From positions 1 through 31,994 of the forward strand of contig JABHUV010000397.1 in the NCBI GenBank assembly GCA_018658605.1: 31,994 nucleotides of DNA. The letters run 5' to 3'. Source of the DNA: Planctomycetaceae bacterium (GTDB lineage: Bacteria > Planctomycetota > Planctomycetia > Pirellulales > Pirellulaceae). The translations under genes and the position numbers were made by a program. Position 1 is the first letter of the stretch; every line of letters begins with the position of its first letter. The notes beneath the pieces are model-generated. The model saw nothing but the letters and a program-made list of their open reading frames with translations. It made no database searches and was not told the DNA's origin. This document shows, one piece after another, positions 1 through 8,879 of the stretch.

Positions 1-6
1 AGGGAG

Positions 7-1581
7 TCAGCTTATATTTTCCTGCGTCCAATTACCATCAACACACCGCCATAATTCTCCGTTAAGATTCTCATCACGCAACGATGCGGGTAACCGATCA
101 TGACGAACATTATCGTAACATTGTAGCATCGCAAATCGCAAAAGAGATCCGGGAATTCCAACTGCGGTAAACCCAGGATGCCCCGTCGCTGGGAATGGGC
201 CACCATGATTCATCGCCGCACTAACCGCTACGCCCGTGGGCATCTTGTCATTTAACATGCGGCCTACTTTGGATTGGAGGTTTGCAGCGATTTGATTATA
301 AGCCGCATCATCGCTGCCGTCTGTAGCCGAGTAAATACAGCCAGTTAAATTACCCTCAAAGCAGGCGATGACAGCATTAACTTCATCCATAGACTCGGTA
401 ACAACCAGTAATGAACTATTTCCAAAAGCCTCTGTTTGCATCGTTTCCGGATCGGCGATAAATTGCTGCGCGGTTACTTTGAGCAACGTATTTGCATAGC
501 AATACCGATTACTATCGGCAGGCGTATTACCCACGACAATCTCTGCGCCCGCATTCACGAGAATTTCCAAGTTAGATTCCAAACTGCTTTCCACACCCGA
601 CGACAACAATGTTCCAACGGGAGCTTCGGAAAATTGTTCACTAAGAGCGGCAATAAATGAATCCGTGGCGCCGCTTTTCAACACAACGACTAAACCGGGA
701 TTCGTACAAAATTGACCGGTCCCCATCAAACAACTGCTTGTAAATTCCGTCGCGATTTCCTCATGTTGTTGTTCCATAGCTTGCGGCAAAATTACAATTG
801 GATTTACGCTCGAAAGCTCCAAATAAATCGGCTTACCAGCCGCATCTGCTGCTGCTTTTAACTGTAATCCAGCGTGACGACTGCCGGTATAACCGGTGGC
901 GCCGATGCGAGCATCTGCCACCAAACGCTCACCATCAGTATGACTCGTACGATAAATCAACTGTACCATGCCCGCTGGCATTCCCGTACGTTGTGCTGCT
1001 TGATGTGCACATCGAGCAAACAACTCCGTTGTACCTGGGTGAGATGAATTAGCTTTCGCAATGACGGGATTGCCTGCAGCAATGGCGGACGCAAAGTCGC
1101 CGCCAGAAATACTGCCAAATGCCAATGGGAAATTATTCGGCCCGAAAACCGCAACGGGTCCAATAGCACCATATTGGGATCGGATGCCGGCATTGGTATC
1201 AATCGTTGGCACAGACCAATTACCGGTCCTCGCAGCGTTGGCTGCTTGACGCAGTTGATCTGTCGTGCGAGGTAGTTCACCGCCGGCTAACCGAGTCGGT
1301 TTCGGATACGCAGTTTCCGCGTGAGCCATGTCTACAATGGCATCAGCATTGTTTTCAATCTCAGTGGCATAGGCTTCTAAGAACTCGGCTATCTGGGCCC
1401 CTGAAATACTTCGCAGACCAACAACTGCCTCGGCAGCGGCCGTCAAGGCTGCGTCACAATCTTCCCATGTGCTTACAGGATATTCATTCGCGAGCGGCTC
1501 ACGGGTAGCTGGATTTGAAGACTGAAAAGACTTGTTGCTGTTTGCATCGCGCCATTGTCCGGCAATAAGTATCTGCTGCAT
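7..1581 (-). CDS. alpha-ketoglutarate semialdehyde (2,5-dioxovalerate) dehydrogenase, ALDH family
   Basis: NAD(P)-dependent aldehyde dehydrogenase of 524 residues, probably oxidising alpha-ketoglutarate semialdehyde to alpha-ketoglutarate in the cytoplasm. Visible ALDH signatures are the cofactor lysine K176 in AKANSSHPGT, the GYTGS glycine turn near 230, the general base E255 in YLELSSVNP and the catalytic C292 in GTGQFCTNPG. ELSSVNP in place of the common ELGGK is typical of the semialdehyde dehydrogenase subgroup. The ATG has a good AGGAG about 10 bases upstream. It is the last complete gene of the left-hand minus-strand operon, 88 bases after the FAH-family dehydratase whose expected product is its substrate. 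The TGA stop lies at the window edge, so the operon may continue to the left. Family certain; substrate inferred from sequence type and neighbour. Confidence 0.9.
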   Translation of the reverse strand: MQQILIAGQWRDANSNKSFQSSNPATREPLANEYPVSTWEDCDAALTAAAEAVVGLRSISGAQIAEFLEAYATEIENNADAIVDMAHAETAYPKPTRLAGGELPRTTDQLRQAANAARTGNWSVPTIDTNAGIRSQYGAIGPVAVFGPNNFPLAFGSISGGDFASAIAAGNPVIAKANSSHPGTTELFARCAHQAAQRTGMPAGMVQLIYRTSHTDGERLVADARIGATGYTGSRHAGLQLKAAADAAGKPIYLELSSVNPIVILPQAMEQQHEEIATEFTSSCLMGTGQFCTNPGLVVVLKSGATDSFIAALSEQFSEAPVGTLLSSGVESSLESNLEILVNAGAEIVVGNTPADSNRYCYANTLLKVTAQQFIADPETMQTEAFGNSSLLVVTESMDEVNAVIACFEGNLTGCIYSATDGSDDAAYNQIAANLQSKVGRMLNDKMPTGVAVSAAMNHGGPFPATGHPGFTAVGIPGSLLRFAMLQCYDNVRHDRLPASLRDENLNGELWRCVDGNWTQENIS

Positions 1582-1669
1582 TAAAATCTATCTCCTGTTG
1601 AATCAAATTCTGCGCGGTGGCACAGGTTACGTATATCGGTGTAAGAATTACTGTGTCATTGTTAGTTAA

Positions 1670-2533
1670 CTACAAACCAGCACTTTGGACAATGGGATTG
1701 GTTAAGGTTCCAATGCCATCAATTTTGATATGCACAACGTCATCCGCCTGTAACGTAAAATCATTCGCTGGTACAACGCCAGTACCTGTCATTAACAATA
1801 CGCCTTCGGGGAATTCTTGTTCACGAAATAAGAACCCAATAAGATCTTCAAAGCTGCGATGCATTTGCTCAACTCCGGTGGAACCTTCAAACACTGCGGA
1901 ACCCGCACGTTCAATCGTCAAGTGAATGCCGGTCTCTTCTCGACTGGGCATATCTTCCACAAGTGTGATGACTGGACCGAGTCCAGCGCATTGCCGATAG
2001 ACTTTCGCTTGAGGTAAATACAAAGGGTTTTCACCTTCAATGTCTCGGCTGCTCATATCATTGCCGATCGTAAAACCGACGAGACGACCTCGGCTAGACA
2101 CCACACATGTAATTTCCGGTTCGGGAACATTCCAGGAGGCATCATATCGAATACGCAGTGGCTGATTAGGCCCCGACACTCGATTCGGTGTCGCCTTCAT
2201 AAATAATTCTGGACGATCTGCATCGTAAACCAAATCGTAACATGAAGCACTCGATTCCGACTCTTCCATCCGCGCTGTCTGACTGCGCTTATATGTAACA
2301 CCTGCTGCCCACACCTCTTGTTGGTCGATGGGAGCTAAGAATTCAACTTCGTTTAATGCAAGCGATCTTTCGCCGACCAAAGCCCTTGCCGTTTCAGCGG
2401 GATTATCAGCCTCAAGCACGTCAGCTAAGCAATTCAACATAGAATCCACAAAGCATAATGGCAGCACGGTATCACCGTCAACGATTACAACCAGCTGCTC
2501 CGAGTCAGCAGTAACACATTTAGCTAACTTCAT
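1670..2533 (-). CDS. FAH-superfamily 2-keto-3-deoxy-sugar-acid dehydratase
   Basis: Fumarylacetoacetate hydrolase-superfamily protein of 287 residues. The metal-binding core is visible: acidic pair E138 and E140 in NVPEPE, then D159, R163, D164 and E166 in TIGNDMSSRDIEGENP, followed by LYLPQAKVY. This variant of the motif is typical of 2-keto-3-deoxy-pentonate dehydratases (AraD1/KDA dehydratase type), which turn a 2-keto-3-deoxy acid into alpha-ketoglutarate semialdehyde, rather than of true fumarylacetoacetase. The next gene downstream encodes the matching semialdehyde dehydrogenase, which supports this reading. AGGA lies 11 bases before the ATG. The gap to the upstream dipeptidase gene is 38 bases. 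Superfamily certain; the exact sugar acid is unknown, and a hydrolase acting on another acylpyruvate remains possible. Confidence 0.87.
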   Translation of the reverse strand: MKLAKCVTADSEQLVVIVDGDTVLPLCFVDSMLNCLADVLEADNPAETARALVGERSLALNEVEFLAPIDQQEVWAAGVTYKRSQTARMEESESSASCYDLVYDADRPELFMKATPNRVSGPNQPLRIRYDASWNVPEPEITCVVSSRGRLVGFTIGNDMSSRDIEGENPLYLPQAKVYRQCAGLGPVITLVEDMPSREETGIHLTIERAGSAVFEGSTGVEQMHRSFEDLIGFLFREQEFPEGVLLMTGTGVVPANDFTLQADDVVHIKIDGIGTLTNPIVQSAGL

Positions 2534-2571
2534 TTAATCTGTATTCCTATCCCTAAAAGATTTTATTCTTA

Positions 2572-3642
2572 CTAGCTCCAAATATCGTTTAGTCGCCTAA
2601 TCCAATTGCCATGCATCATACCTTCAACATCGCTTTCGCTATATCCGCGTTTAGCAAGAAGATCGATCAACTTCCGCAAGTCCGCAATCGTTTCCATATC
2701 GTAGGGACATTGTTCGCGCCCATAACCACCATCAAGGTCCGAACCAATACCAACGTGTCTGGTATTACCCGCAAGTTGACAAATATGGTCAACGTGTTCG
2801 ATGATCCGTTCTATATTCACTCCGGCAGTGTATGGTTGTGTCACACCACGCTGCCAGTTAGGTGACATCATCCATGCGTCAAAAGCCATACCGATCATAG
2901 CGTCCCGCTCGATGATTGCCTTGAGTTGCTCATCACTAAACTGCCGTTGGTGGGGAACCAACGCCCGACAATTCTGATGACTCGCCCAAATAGGCCCACT
3001 GTAAATATCAAGCGCTTCCCAAAAGCCTTCATCTGTCAGATGCGTAACATCCAAGACGATGCCTAATCGTTGCATCTCTAACAGCAAATCTTTACAACCT
3101 GCTTCCAACCCACCTTCACTCCCTGTACCTGGGGCATAACGACCGGGACCATAATGAGCAGGTCCCAATGCCCGCAAACCATAGGCATACGCTTTTTCTA
3201 GATAACCTAAGTTGATAATTGAATCAGCGCCTTCGAGACTTAAGATATATCCAATCGGGAGAGTTGACGTATCGCCAGCTGTTTTCCATAAATCAACATG
3301 AGCGTTGAGTTCGTCCCGATTCGTAATTTGCGTCATCTGGCCGTGGTCTTCCATAACACGATACCAAGCGAGTTGTGCTTGCGTTATCGCCCATGCAATA
3401 TCAGGGCTATTCCAGCCTGGCATATTAGTTTCAGGCGCCACATACCGCCCAATTTGCGTTGCAATGCACACACCAATCTGGCCTTTGCGCATTTCATCAA
3501 GTGTCAAGATTCCCTTGCCACGATCTTTGTAATCCAGTTTTTCAGCTTCGCGATCACGTATTTCCTTTAGTGATTTGGTCACATCACGGTTAAACTCAAC
3601 CGCATTCATAGAAATATCTAGATGTCCGTCAAATAATAACAT
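2572..3642 (-). CDS. membrane dipeptidase-family (M19) zinc peptidase
   Basis: Peptidase family M19 (renal dipeptidase) of 356 residues, a TIM-barrel binuclear zinc enzyme that cleaves dipeptides, including some with D-residues. The zinc ligands are all present: H7 and D9 in DGHLDIS, the bridging E137 in SLEGAD, H201 in DVTHLTDEGFW and H222 in ASHQNCRAL. D301 and D303 follow in GIGSDLDGG. There is no signal peptide, so it should act in the cytoplasm on an imported substrate. The start ATG is eight bases after the transporter stop, and the Shine-Dalgarno sequence TAGGGAA includes that stop codon, so the two are probably translationally coupled. Several bacterial M19 members act on non-peptide amide substrates, so the substrate is open. 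Confidence 0.9.
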   Translation of the reverse strand: MLLFDGHLDISMNAVEFNRDVTKSLKEIRDREAEKLDYKDRGKGILTLDEMRKGQIGVCIATQIGRYVAPETNMPGWNSPDIAWAITQAQLAWYRVMEDHGQMTQITNRDELNAHVDLWKTAGDTSTLPIGYILSLEGADSIINLGYLEKAYAYGLRALGPAHYGPGRYAPGTGSEGGLEAGCKDLLLEMQRLGIVLDVTHLTDEGFWEALDIYSGPIWASHQNCRALVPHQRQFSDEQLKAIIERDAMIGMAFDAWMMSPNWQRGVTQPYTAGVNIERIIEHVDHICQLAGNTRHVGIGSDLDGGYGREQCPYDMETIADLRKLIDLLAKRGYSESDVEGMMHGNWIRRLNDIWS

Positions 3643-3650
3643 TAGGTTCC

Positions 3651-5627
3651 CTACAATTCCTTTCGCTTATAAAAATACTTCTTCACGAGACGTAGCGGAG
3701 GCGCAGGTGAAATCAAACATCCGACGTAGGTCGCCAAGAATGACACAAACAAACCAACAATAATTGGATCCATGTTCATTAATAGGTGAGGTTTAAAGAA
3801 ACTCCCGTTAGTAAACGCCCCTAACAAATACATACTGAAGTGAGCCGCAAAGCCCGACAGCATTCCAATCATACAACCCTCCTTATTGGAACGTGGCCAA
3901 TACAGCATAAATACCGTCGGAGCCAAGAAACAAGCCGCAAGACCACTGCCGGTGTAAACAATAATATCCTGCAAAAATTGGGGTGGATTAACCGCCCCCA
4001 ACATCGCTGCGGTACCGACGATAATGGTCACCGCGTATGTCATTTTTTTGACCTTCGCTTCGGATGCATCCGGATTAACATTTCGTTGGTATATATCGCG
4101 CACGACGGCCGACGATATCATGAGCAGAAAGCTGTCCACGGTAGACATGACTGCTGCAAAAGGCGCTGCTACTAACAAGCCAGCTAGCCAACCCATGCCA
4201 ACCCCTTCAGTCAAAAAGACTGCCATCGCCGGCATAATACGATCGGACTCCATCTCCATGCCAGGCATCAACAAGCGACTGCAACAGAATATCATCACCA
4301 ACGGGAAATAGATCAGCGTGTAATAAATAGCAACCGTAAAAATCGCTTTTTTGAGCGTATCCGTATTCTTGAATGCCATCAGGCGTACATGACTACTAGG
4401 CTGCCCAGCACCTGATATTGCCCACATGAAGAAAAACGAAAATGCTAGGCTCAACGGTAAAAAACCAACGTCGCTATTAGGTGACGGGCCGGGACCTGTT
4501 ACATAGGTTCCTTTCTGTTGAGCACCGTACTGATAGGGCTTTTGCGTTAATCCAACTAACTGCAAATCACGAACTACCGTATAGACGTCCGGATTTTCCG
4601 ATACCTGTCTAATATCTGATGCATTCACCAACTCCATCATCTTGATCGGCTCACCTGCTGTCACCTGTTGACCTGCCACAATCTTGACATCGTTTCCGGT
4701 GCGAAACAATCGTGAAGTACCATCATCATTCTCTGTTGCAATCCAAGTACCCGATGCAATCAAACGATCCTTGTCAGAGGAACTACTAACCTGCAACTTC
4801 GCATTGGTCGGCACCGGCGGAATCAGCTTGGCCATCTCCTGAGTAACGTAGGCCATCCCTGTAGCATCATTGGAATCATCCCTGGAGGCCAAATTATTTA
4901 CCATCATGATCGCTAACGGCAACATAATCAAAACGCCGACTACCATCACGATCCCCTGCATGACATCCGTCCAGACAACAGCGTGAAAGCCGCCGTAAGT
5001 CGTATAAATAATCACCGCGATGCCAAACGCTAGTAAGCAGATTAAGTACCCCGAATCCGTTCCCAAGAAACTCCAAGGTTCCATTACCGTTTGAAAAAAC
5101 TCAGCCGCCCGACGAAATATGTCGACATCACTTAGCAGTGTTTTGAGAATCATGGCGCCCGCTTTAAATTGCGCGACCAGATTGAATACCATGAAAAACA
5201 CGATCAACACAACCGCCATTAAACCGAAGCGAGCACTTTCAAATCGATCACGGAGGACATCAGGGACAGTGATTGAACCTGAAATTCTAGCAACTTGATT
5301 TATTCGTTTGCCGAGCAAACCCATCGTGCAAATAGGTACGACCACATAAGCGCCAATCCACAACGCCAAAACCCAACCATGCGAATATATTTTCGATGGA
5401 AAACCGGTAAAACTTCCCCCCGAGGCACTCGTTGCAGCAAAGGTCAATGCGAAAGCCCAAACTCCTAATCCCCGACTACCTAAAAAATACTCACTAAGAA
5501 AACTCTTGCCCTTGAGCATCTGATTGGAAAACGCGGCAATCCCAAATACAGCAAGCGTGTAAAATATAAACGTAATGAGCGCGGAATTGGAGCCGGCAGC
5601 AAACAATATTAATTCGAAGCTCTGCAT
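3651..5627 (-). CDS. sodium:solute symporter (SSS family, PanF-like) with large inserted loop
   Basis: Sodium-coupled symporter of the SSS family, 658 residues against about 480-500 for PanF or PutP. Hydrophobic helices run from residue 15 through about 245 and from about 389 to 640. Between them lies an inserted, polar, largely beta-rich stretch (about 248-388, with VKIVAGQQVTAGEPI in its middle) that accounts for most of the extra length. The SSS-type signature is seen in TSASGGSFTGFPSKIYSHG near 66-84 and YTTYGGFHAVVWTDVMQG near 208-225. The YhdT-like gene lies five bases upstream, the same order as yhdT-panF in enterobacteria. The neighbouring M19 peptidase and sugar-acid enzymes suggest that the cargo is a peptide-like or sugar-acid compound rather than necessarily pantothenate. 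Confidence 0.9.
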   Translation of the reverse strand: MQSFELILFAAGSNSALITFIFYTLAVFGIAAFSNQMLKGKSFLSEYFLGSRGLGVWAFALTFAATSASGGSFTGFPSKIYSHGWVLALWIGAYVVVPICTMGLLGKRINQVARISGSITVPDVLRDRFESARFGLMAVVLIVFFMVFNLVAQFKAGAMILKTLLSDVDIFRRAAEFFQTVMEPWSFLGTDSGYLICLLAFGIAVIIYTTYGGFHAVVWTDVMQGIVMVVGVLIMLPLAIMMVNNLASRDDSNDATGMAYVTQEMAKLIPPVPTNAKLQVSSSSDKDRLIASGTWIATENDDGTSRLFRTGNDVKIVAGQQVTAGEPIKMMELVNASDIRQVSENPDVYTVVRDLQLVGLTQKPYQYGAQQKGTYVTGPGPSPNSDVGFLPLSLAFSFFFMWAISGAGQPSSHVRLMAFKNTDTLKKAIFTVAIYYTLIYFPLVMIFCCSRLLMPGMEMESDRIMPAMAVFLTEGVGMGWLAGLLVAAPFAAVMSTVDSFLLMISSAVVRDIYQRNVNPDASEAKVKKMTYAVTIIVGTAAMLGAVNPPQFLQDIIVYTGSGLAACFLAPTVFMLYWPRSNKEGCMIGMLSGFAAHFSMYLLGAFTNGSFFKPHLLMNMDPIIVGLFVSFLATYVGCLISPAPPLRLVKKYFYKRKEL

Positions 5628-5632
5628 TATAG

Positions 5633-5971
5633 TTAGATACCTTCCGCTTCGATCACAGCTAATTCCTCAGGAGAAACTCCTAAATCATCATTTTTCATAT
5701 AATAAAAACAAAACCAAACGGTGAACACATCTGCCGCAATCCATGGCATCGCGATTCCCCAGACGACCCAAGATGGCATCCCAAATGTAGTCGAAATATT
5801 TTCCGCGTTGGCAACGTTGTAACCATTCAAATAACAAAACGGTACACACCAACAAAGTGCGACTAGCCATGCGCAAAAAATAATGCACGCTTCGCGTCGA
5901 GAATTTACAAAAGTTGGATCTAATTCATCCGTATACAATTCTAAATCATCGTTTTTCGAGTCACTTTGCAT
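5633..5971 (-). CDS. YhdT-like (DUF997) small membrane protein
   Basis: Small membrane protein of 112 residues with two hydrophobic helices (around IIFCAWLVALCWCVPFCYL and VVWGIAMPWIAADVFTVWF). An N-terminal DPTFVNSRREA leads into the first helix, as in YhdT. The family sits beside PanF-type transporters and probably assists or stabilises them; no biochemical role is firmly known to me. I chose the ATG at 5971 because AAAAGGGG ends nine bases before it. A GTG 14 codons upstream (6013) lacks a ribosome-binding site. It is the first gene of the left operon, five bases before the symporter gene. Confidence 0.82.
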   Translation of the reverse strand: MQSDSKNDDLELYTDELDPTFVNSRREACIIFCAWLVALCWCVPFCYLNGYNVANAENISTTFGMPSWVVWGIAMPWIAADVFTVWFCFYYMKNDDLGVSPEELAVIEAEGI

Positions 5972-5980
5972 TAAGCGATA

Positions 5981-5988
5981 CCCCTTTT
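5981..5988 (-). promoter_or_regulatory. ribosome-binding site deciding the yhdT-like start
   Basis: AAAAGGGG on the minus strand, nine bases before the ATG at 5971. It favours this start over the in-frame GTG at 6013, which has no purine-rich leader. Confidence 0.65.
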
Positions 5989-6160
5989 GACGGTAATCAT
6001 CGTTAGTTTTCACCAGCGTTTAGTTTTCTTTATTTTACCGCCTAGAAACAGCACACCGCAACCACTCGCCTAAGATAGTCTTTCAACGTAAAATCAAAGA
6101 ATCATTATTTGCATTTTTGCATTCAACCATTTATCACAGCTACAAATTCACTGTCCATAA

Positions 6161-6165
6161 AGGAG
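6161..6165 (+). promoter_or_regulatory. ribosome-binding site of folD
   Basis: AGGAG, seven bases before the GTG at 6173. It supports GTG as the true folD start; no ATG precedes it in frame nearby. The divergent region 5972-6172 must hold promoters for both folD and the left operon, but I see no convincing -35/-10 pair. Confidence 0.65.
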
Positions 6166-6172
6166 CAAACCC

Positions 6173-7075
6173 GTGTCAGCAGATATAGCTAAGATCATGG
6201 ACGGCAAAGCAATCTCGCAAGAAGTTCAAGCCGAACTTGCCGATGAAACGTCACGGTTTACACAACAGACGGGAGTAACTCCATGTCTCGCGGCCGTTCT
6301 TGTAGGCGCGGACGCGGCGAGTGAAGTTTATGTGCGTAACAAACAACGCGCTTGTGAACGAGTAGGACTCAGTAGTCAACTTCATAAATTGCCCACTGAT
6401 ACATCACAAAAAACATTGCTAGACCTAATTACTGAGCTTAATAACGACCCCCAAGTGCACGGGATTCTCGTTCAATTGCCGCTGCCCGCCGGACTCGACA
6501 GCACGCAAATTCTCGATAATATCAATCCCGAAAAAGATGTTGATGCGTTTCACCCAGAAAATGTTGGACTGATCTCCCAAGGACGTCCTAGATTCCTGCC
6601 TTGTACACCGCACGGAATCCAACAAATACTGGACCGTTGTGGCATCGAACTTTCCGGAAAACACGTTGTTATTGTTGGTCGCAGCGAAATTGTGGGCAAA
6701 CCCATGGCGATGTTACTCGTGAATCGCGATTCAACACGTGGACCGCAAGCGGCAAACGCCACAGTCACAATCTGCCATAGCCGGACAACTGACTTGGCGG
6801 CAATTACACAGACCGCAGACGTACTCATTGCCGCCATCGGCAAAGCAAAATTCATCACGGCGGATATGGTCAAACCTGGAGCCGCTGTTGTGGACGTCGG
6901 TATTAATCGAACCGCAGAGGGACTTGTCGGTGATGTTGATTTCGCCGATGTCTCAACAGTTGCGAAACACATCACACCAGTACCCGGTGGAGTCGGGCCA
7001 TTAACCGTCACCATGCTGATGCATAACACACTGAACGCCGCTTGTATCCAAACATCCAACGCGGCGATAAAATAG
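6173..7075 (+). CDS. folD: bifunctional methylenetetrahydrofolate dehydrogenase/cyclohydrolase
   Basis: Cytoplasmic enzyme interconverting 5,10-methylene-, 5,10-methenyl- and 10-formyl-tetrahydrofolate; it supplies formyl groups for purine synthesis (purH is also in this window). At 300 residues it has the usual length. The active-site Tyr and Lys are in EVYVRNKQRACERVG, the substrate loop in VQLPLPAG and DVDAFHPENVG, the nucleotide-binding turn in GRSEIVGKPMAMLL, and the C-terminal signature in ITPVPGGVGPLTVTMLM. GTG start with a clear AGGAG. It leads a plus-strand run with the sulfite reductase gene 43 bases downstream. Confidence 0.97.
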   Translation: MSADIAKIMDGKAISQEVQAELADETSRFTQQTGVTPCLAAVLVGADAASEVYVRNKQRACERVGLSSQLHKLPTDTSQKTLLDLITELNNDPQVHGILVQLPLPAGLDSTQILDNINPEKDVDAFHPENVGLISQGRPRFLPCTPHGIQQILDRCGIELSGKHVVIVGRSEIVGKPMAMLLVNRDSTRGPQAANATVTICHSRTTDLAAITQTADVLIAAIGKAKFITADMVKPGAAVVDVGINRTAEGLVGDVDFADVSTVAKHITPVPGGVGPLTVTMLMHNTLNAACIQTSNAAIK

Positions 7076-7118
7076 TTATTCCAATAATATTCATACTAGA
7101 ACACCGATCGAAATAAAT

Positions 7119-8858
7119 ATGTGCAAACAAGGATCTAAGCCCAGTAACGTTGAAGTCTTCAAAAACGACAGTGATTATTTGCGCGGTGACATTGCTGACG
7201 AGCTCGTGGACGAAAATGCGTTTTTTGGGAAAGGTAGTATCCAACTACTAAAGCACCACGGTACTTATGAACAAGATGATCGCGATGTTCGAGGTCAAAT
7301 TCGCCAAGATGGCTCTAAGAAGCGATTTATTTATATGGTGCGGACGCGTATCCCTGGGGGTGTGCTAACCAGTGACCAACTACTCGCGGAATTAGACCTC
7401 TGTGATGAAGTAGGCAATTCCACGCTGCGAATCACCTCCCGACAAGCACTGCAACTACACGGCGTCGTTAAAGCAGATCTGCGTAAAACATTGCAAAAAA
7501 TAAACGACACACAACTCACCACATTAGCGGCTTGTGGCGATGTCGCTCGAAATACTATGTGCTGTCCTGCTCCATACAATACGGAGAAGCACCAAGAGAT
7601 TCAGCGGTTATCACAGGCTATCGCCGAACTCTTGAAACCACAAACCAACTCCTATCATGAACTGTGGCTTACCGACACCGATTCCGATGAAAAAGAACTA
7701 GTGGGTGGCGAAACAACTGCGTCACTCACAGGGAGCGGAGATGCCATCGAACCGCTTTATGGAAAACAATATCTGCCTCGTAAATTTAAAATCGGTGTCG
7801 TATTGCCTGATGATAATTGCATCGACGTCTATACCCATGATTTGGGATTAATCGCCGAAATAGAAAACGATCAGGTCGTGGGATATAACGTACTCGTCGG
7901 CGGTGGGCAGGGCCAAACACCGAGTGCTGCTAAAACGTTTCCAGCACTCGGTAAAAAACTGTGCTTCGCCACGATTGAAAACGTCCTCGATATCGTCCAA
8001 GCAGTGGTCAAAGTCCAACGCGATCACGGCAATCGCAGCGATCGTAAAATCGCACGCCTAAAATATCTCATTCATGACTGGGGGATGGATAAGTTCAAAT
8101 CAACTGTTGAACAATATCTTGGCACGACGCTCCAGCCAGTTCGGGAAACCGATGTTGTTGACCATGACGACCATATGGGATGGCACGCTCAAGGTGACAC
8201 CCAATGGTTCTATGGATTAAATGTTGAAAACGGTCGCATCCAAGATACGCAAGATTGCCAATTAAAAACGGCGCTCCGCACAATCTGCCAACAACTAAAA
8301 CCAGGCATTCACCTTACCGCCCATCAAAGCTTGTTGTTCACAAACATTGCGGAAGCGGATAAAGAAACACTGGAACAAATCTTGGTCAGCCATGGTGTCC
8401 CCTTGAGCGAAGATTGCTCTAACGCTCGCCGTTGGTCGATGGCCTGTGTTGCGTGGCCAACATGTGGCTTATCTATCACTGAAAGTGAGCGGGCATTGCC
8501 AGGCATGATTGACGAATTAGAGGTTGCGTTAGAAAAAATGGGTCTTGCCGAGGAAAAGTTTACACTAAGAATGACGGGCTGCCCCAATGGTTGTGCCCGT
8601 CCCTATAACCCCGATATCGGCCTAGTAGGACGCGCCCAAAATAAATACACCCTGTACGTTGGCGGTACGCGTCTTGGGAACCGTTTGGCATTTGTCCATC
8701 GGGATATGGTGTCTAGCGAAACAGTCGTTCCCCTGATCGTCAAACTGTTTGAATTTTTTAAGACAGATCGTCAAAAAAATGAAACCTTTGGCGACTTTTG
8801 TAACCGTCAAGGTAACGAGACGTTGTTGACCTTCACTGCCTCGACCGTATCCAATTAA
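7119..8858 (+). CDS. assimilatory sulfite reductase hemoprotein (siroheme / 4Fe-4S)
   Basis: Siroheme enzyme of 579 residues that reduces sulfite to sulfide for cysteine synthesis. The cluster ligands are visible as CVAWPTCGL and, about 40 residues later, TGCPNGCARPY. CxxxxxCGL and NGCARPY match sulfite reductases of the CysI/plant SiR type; nitrite reductases usually carry TGCPNSC. The siroheme-contact arginines are in TRIPGG and LRITSRQALQLHGV near the N terminus. The electron donor (ferredoxin or a CysJ flavoprotein) cannot be told from here, and no other cys gene is in the window. Weak ribosome-binding site; the ATG is the first usable start after folD. The TrmH-family gene follows after 21 bases. 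Confidence 0.93.
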   Translation: MCKQGSKPSNVEVFKNDSDYLRGDIADELVDENAFFGKGSIQLLKHHGTYEQDDRDVRGQIRQDGSKKRFIYMVRTRIPGGVLTSDQLLAELDLCDEVGNSTLRITSRQALQLHGVVKADLRKTLQKINDTQLTTLAACGDVARNTMCCPAPYNTEKHQEIQRLSQAIAELLKPQTNSYHELWLTDTDSDEKELVGGETTASLTGSGDAIEPLYGKQYLPRKFKIGVVLPDDNCIDVYTHDLGLIAEIENDQVVGYNVLVGGGQGQTPSAAKTFPALGKKLCFATIENVLDIVQAVVKVQRDHGNRSDRKIARLKYLIHDWGMDKFKSTVEQYLGTTLQPVRETDVVDHDDHMGWHAQGDTQWFYGLNVENGRIQDTQDCQLKTALRTICQQLKPGIHLTAHQSLLFTNIAEADKETLEQILVSHGVPLSEDCSNARRWSMACVAWPTCGLSITESERALPGMIDELEVALEKMGLAEEKFTLRMTGCPNGCARPYNPDIGLVGRAQNKYTLYVGGTRLGNRLAFVHRDMVSSETVVPLIVKLFEFFKTDRQKNETFGDFCNRQGNETLLTFTASTVSN

Positions 8859-8879
8859 TCAATGAGGCTTCAATAAGCG

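Noticed and set aside
6550..7059. 169-codon antisense frame inside folD
   Set aside because: Mirrors a strongly conserved gene in another frame; composition is that of a shadow.
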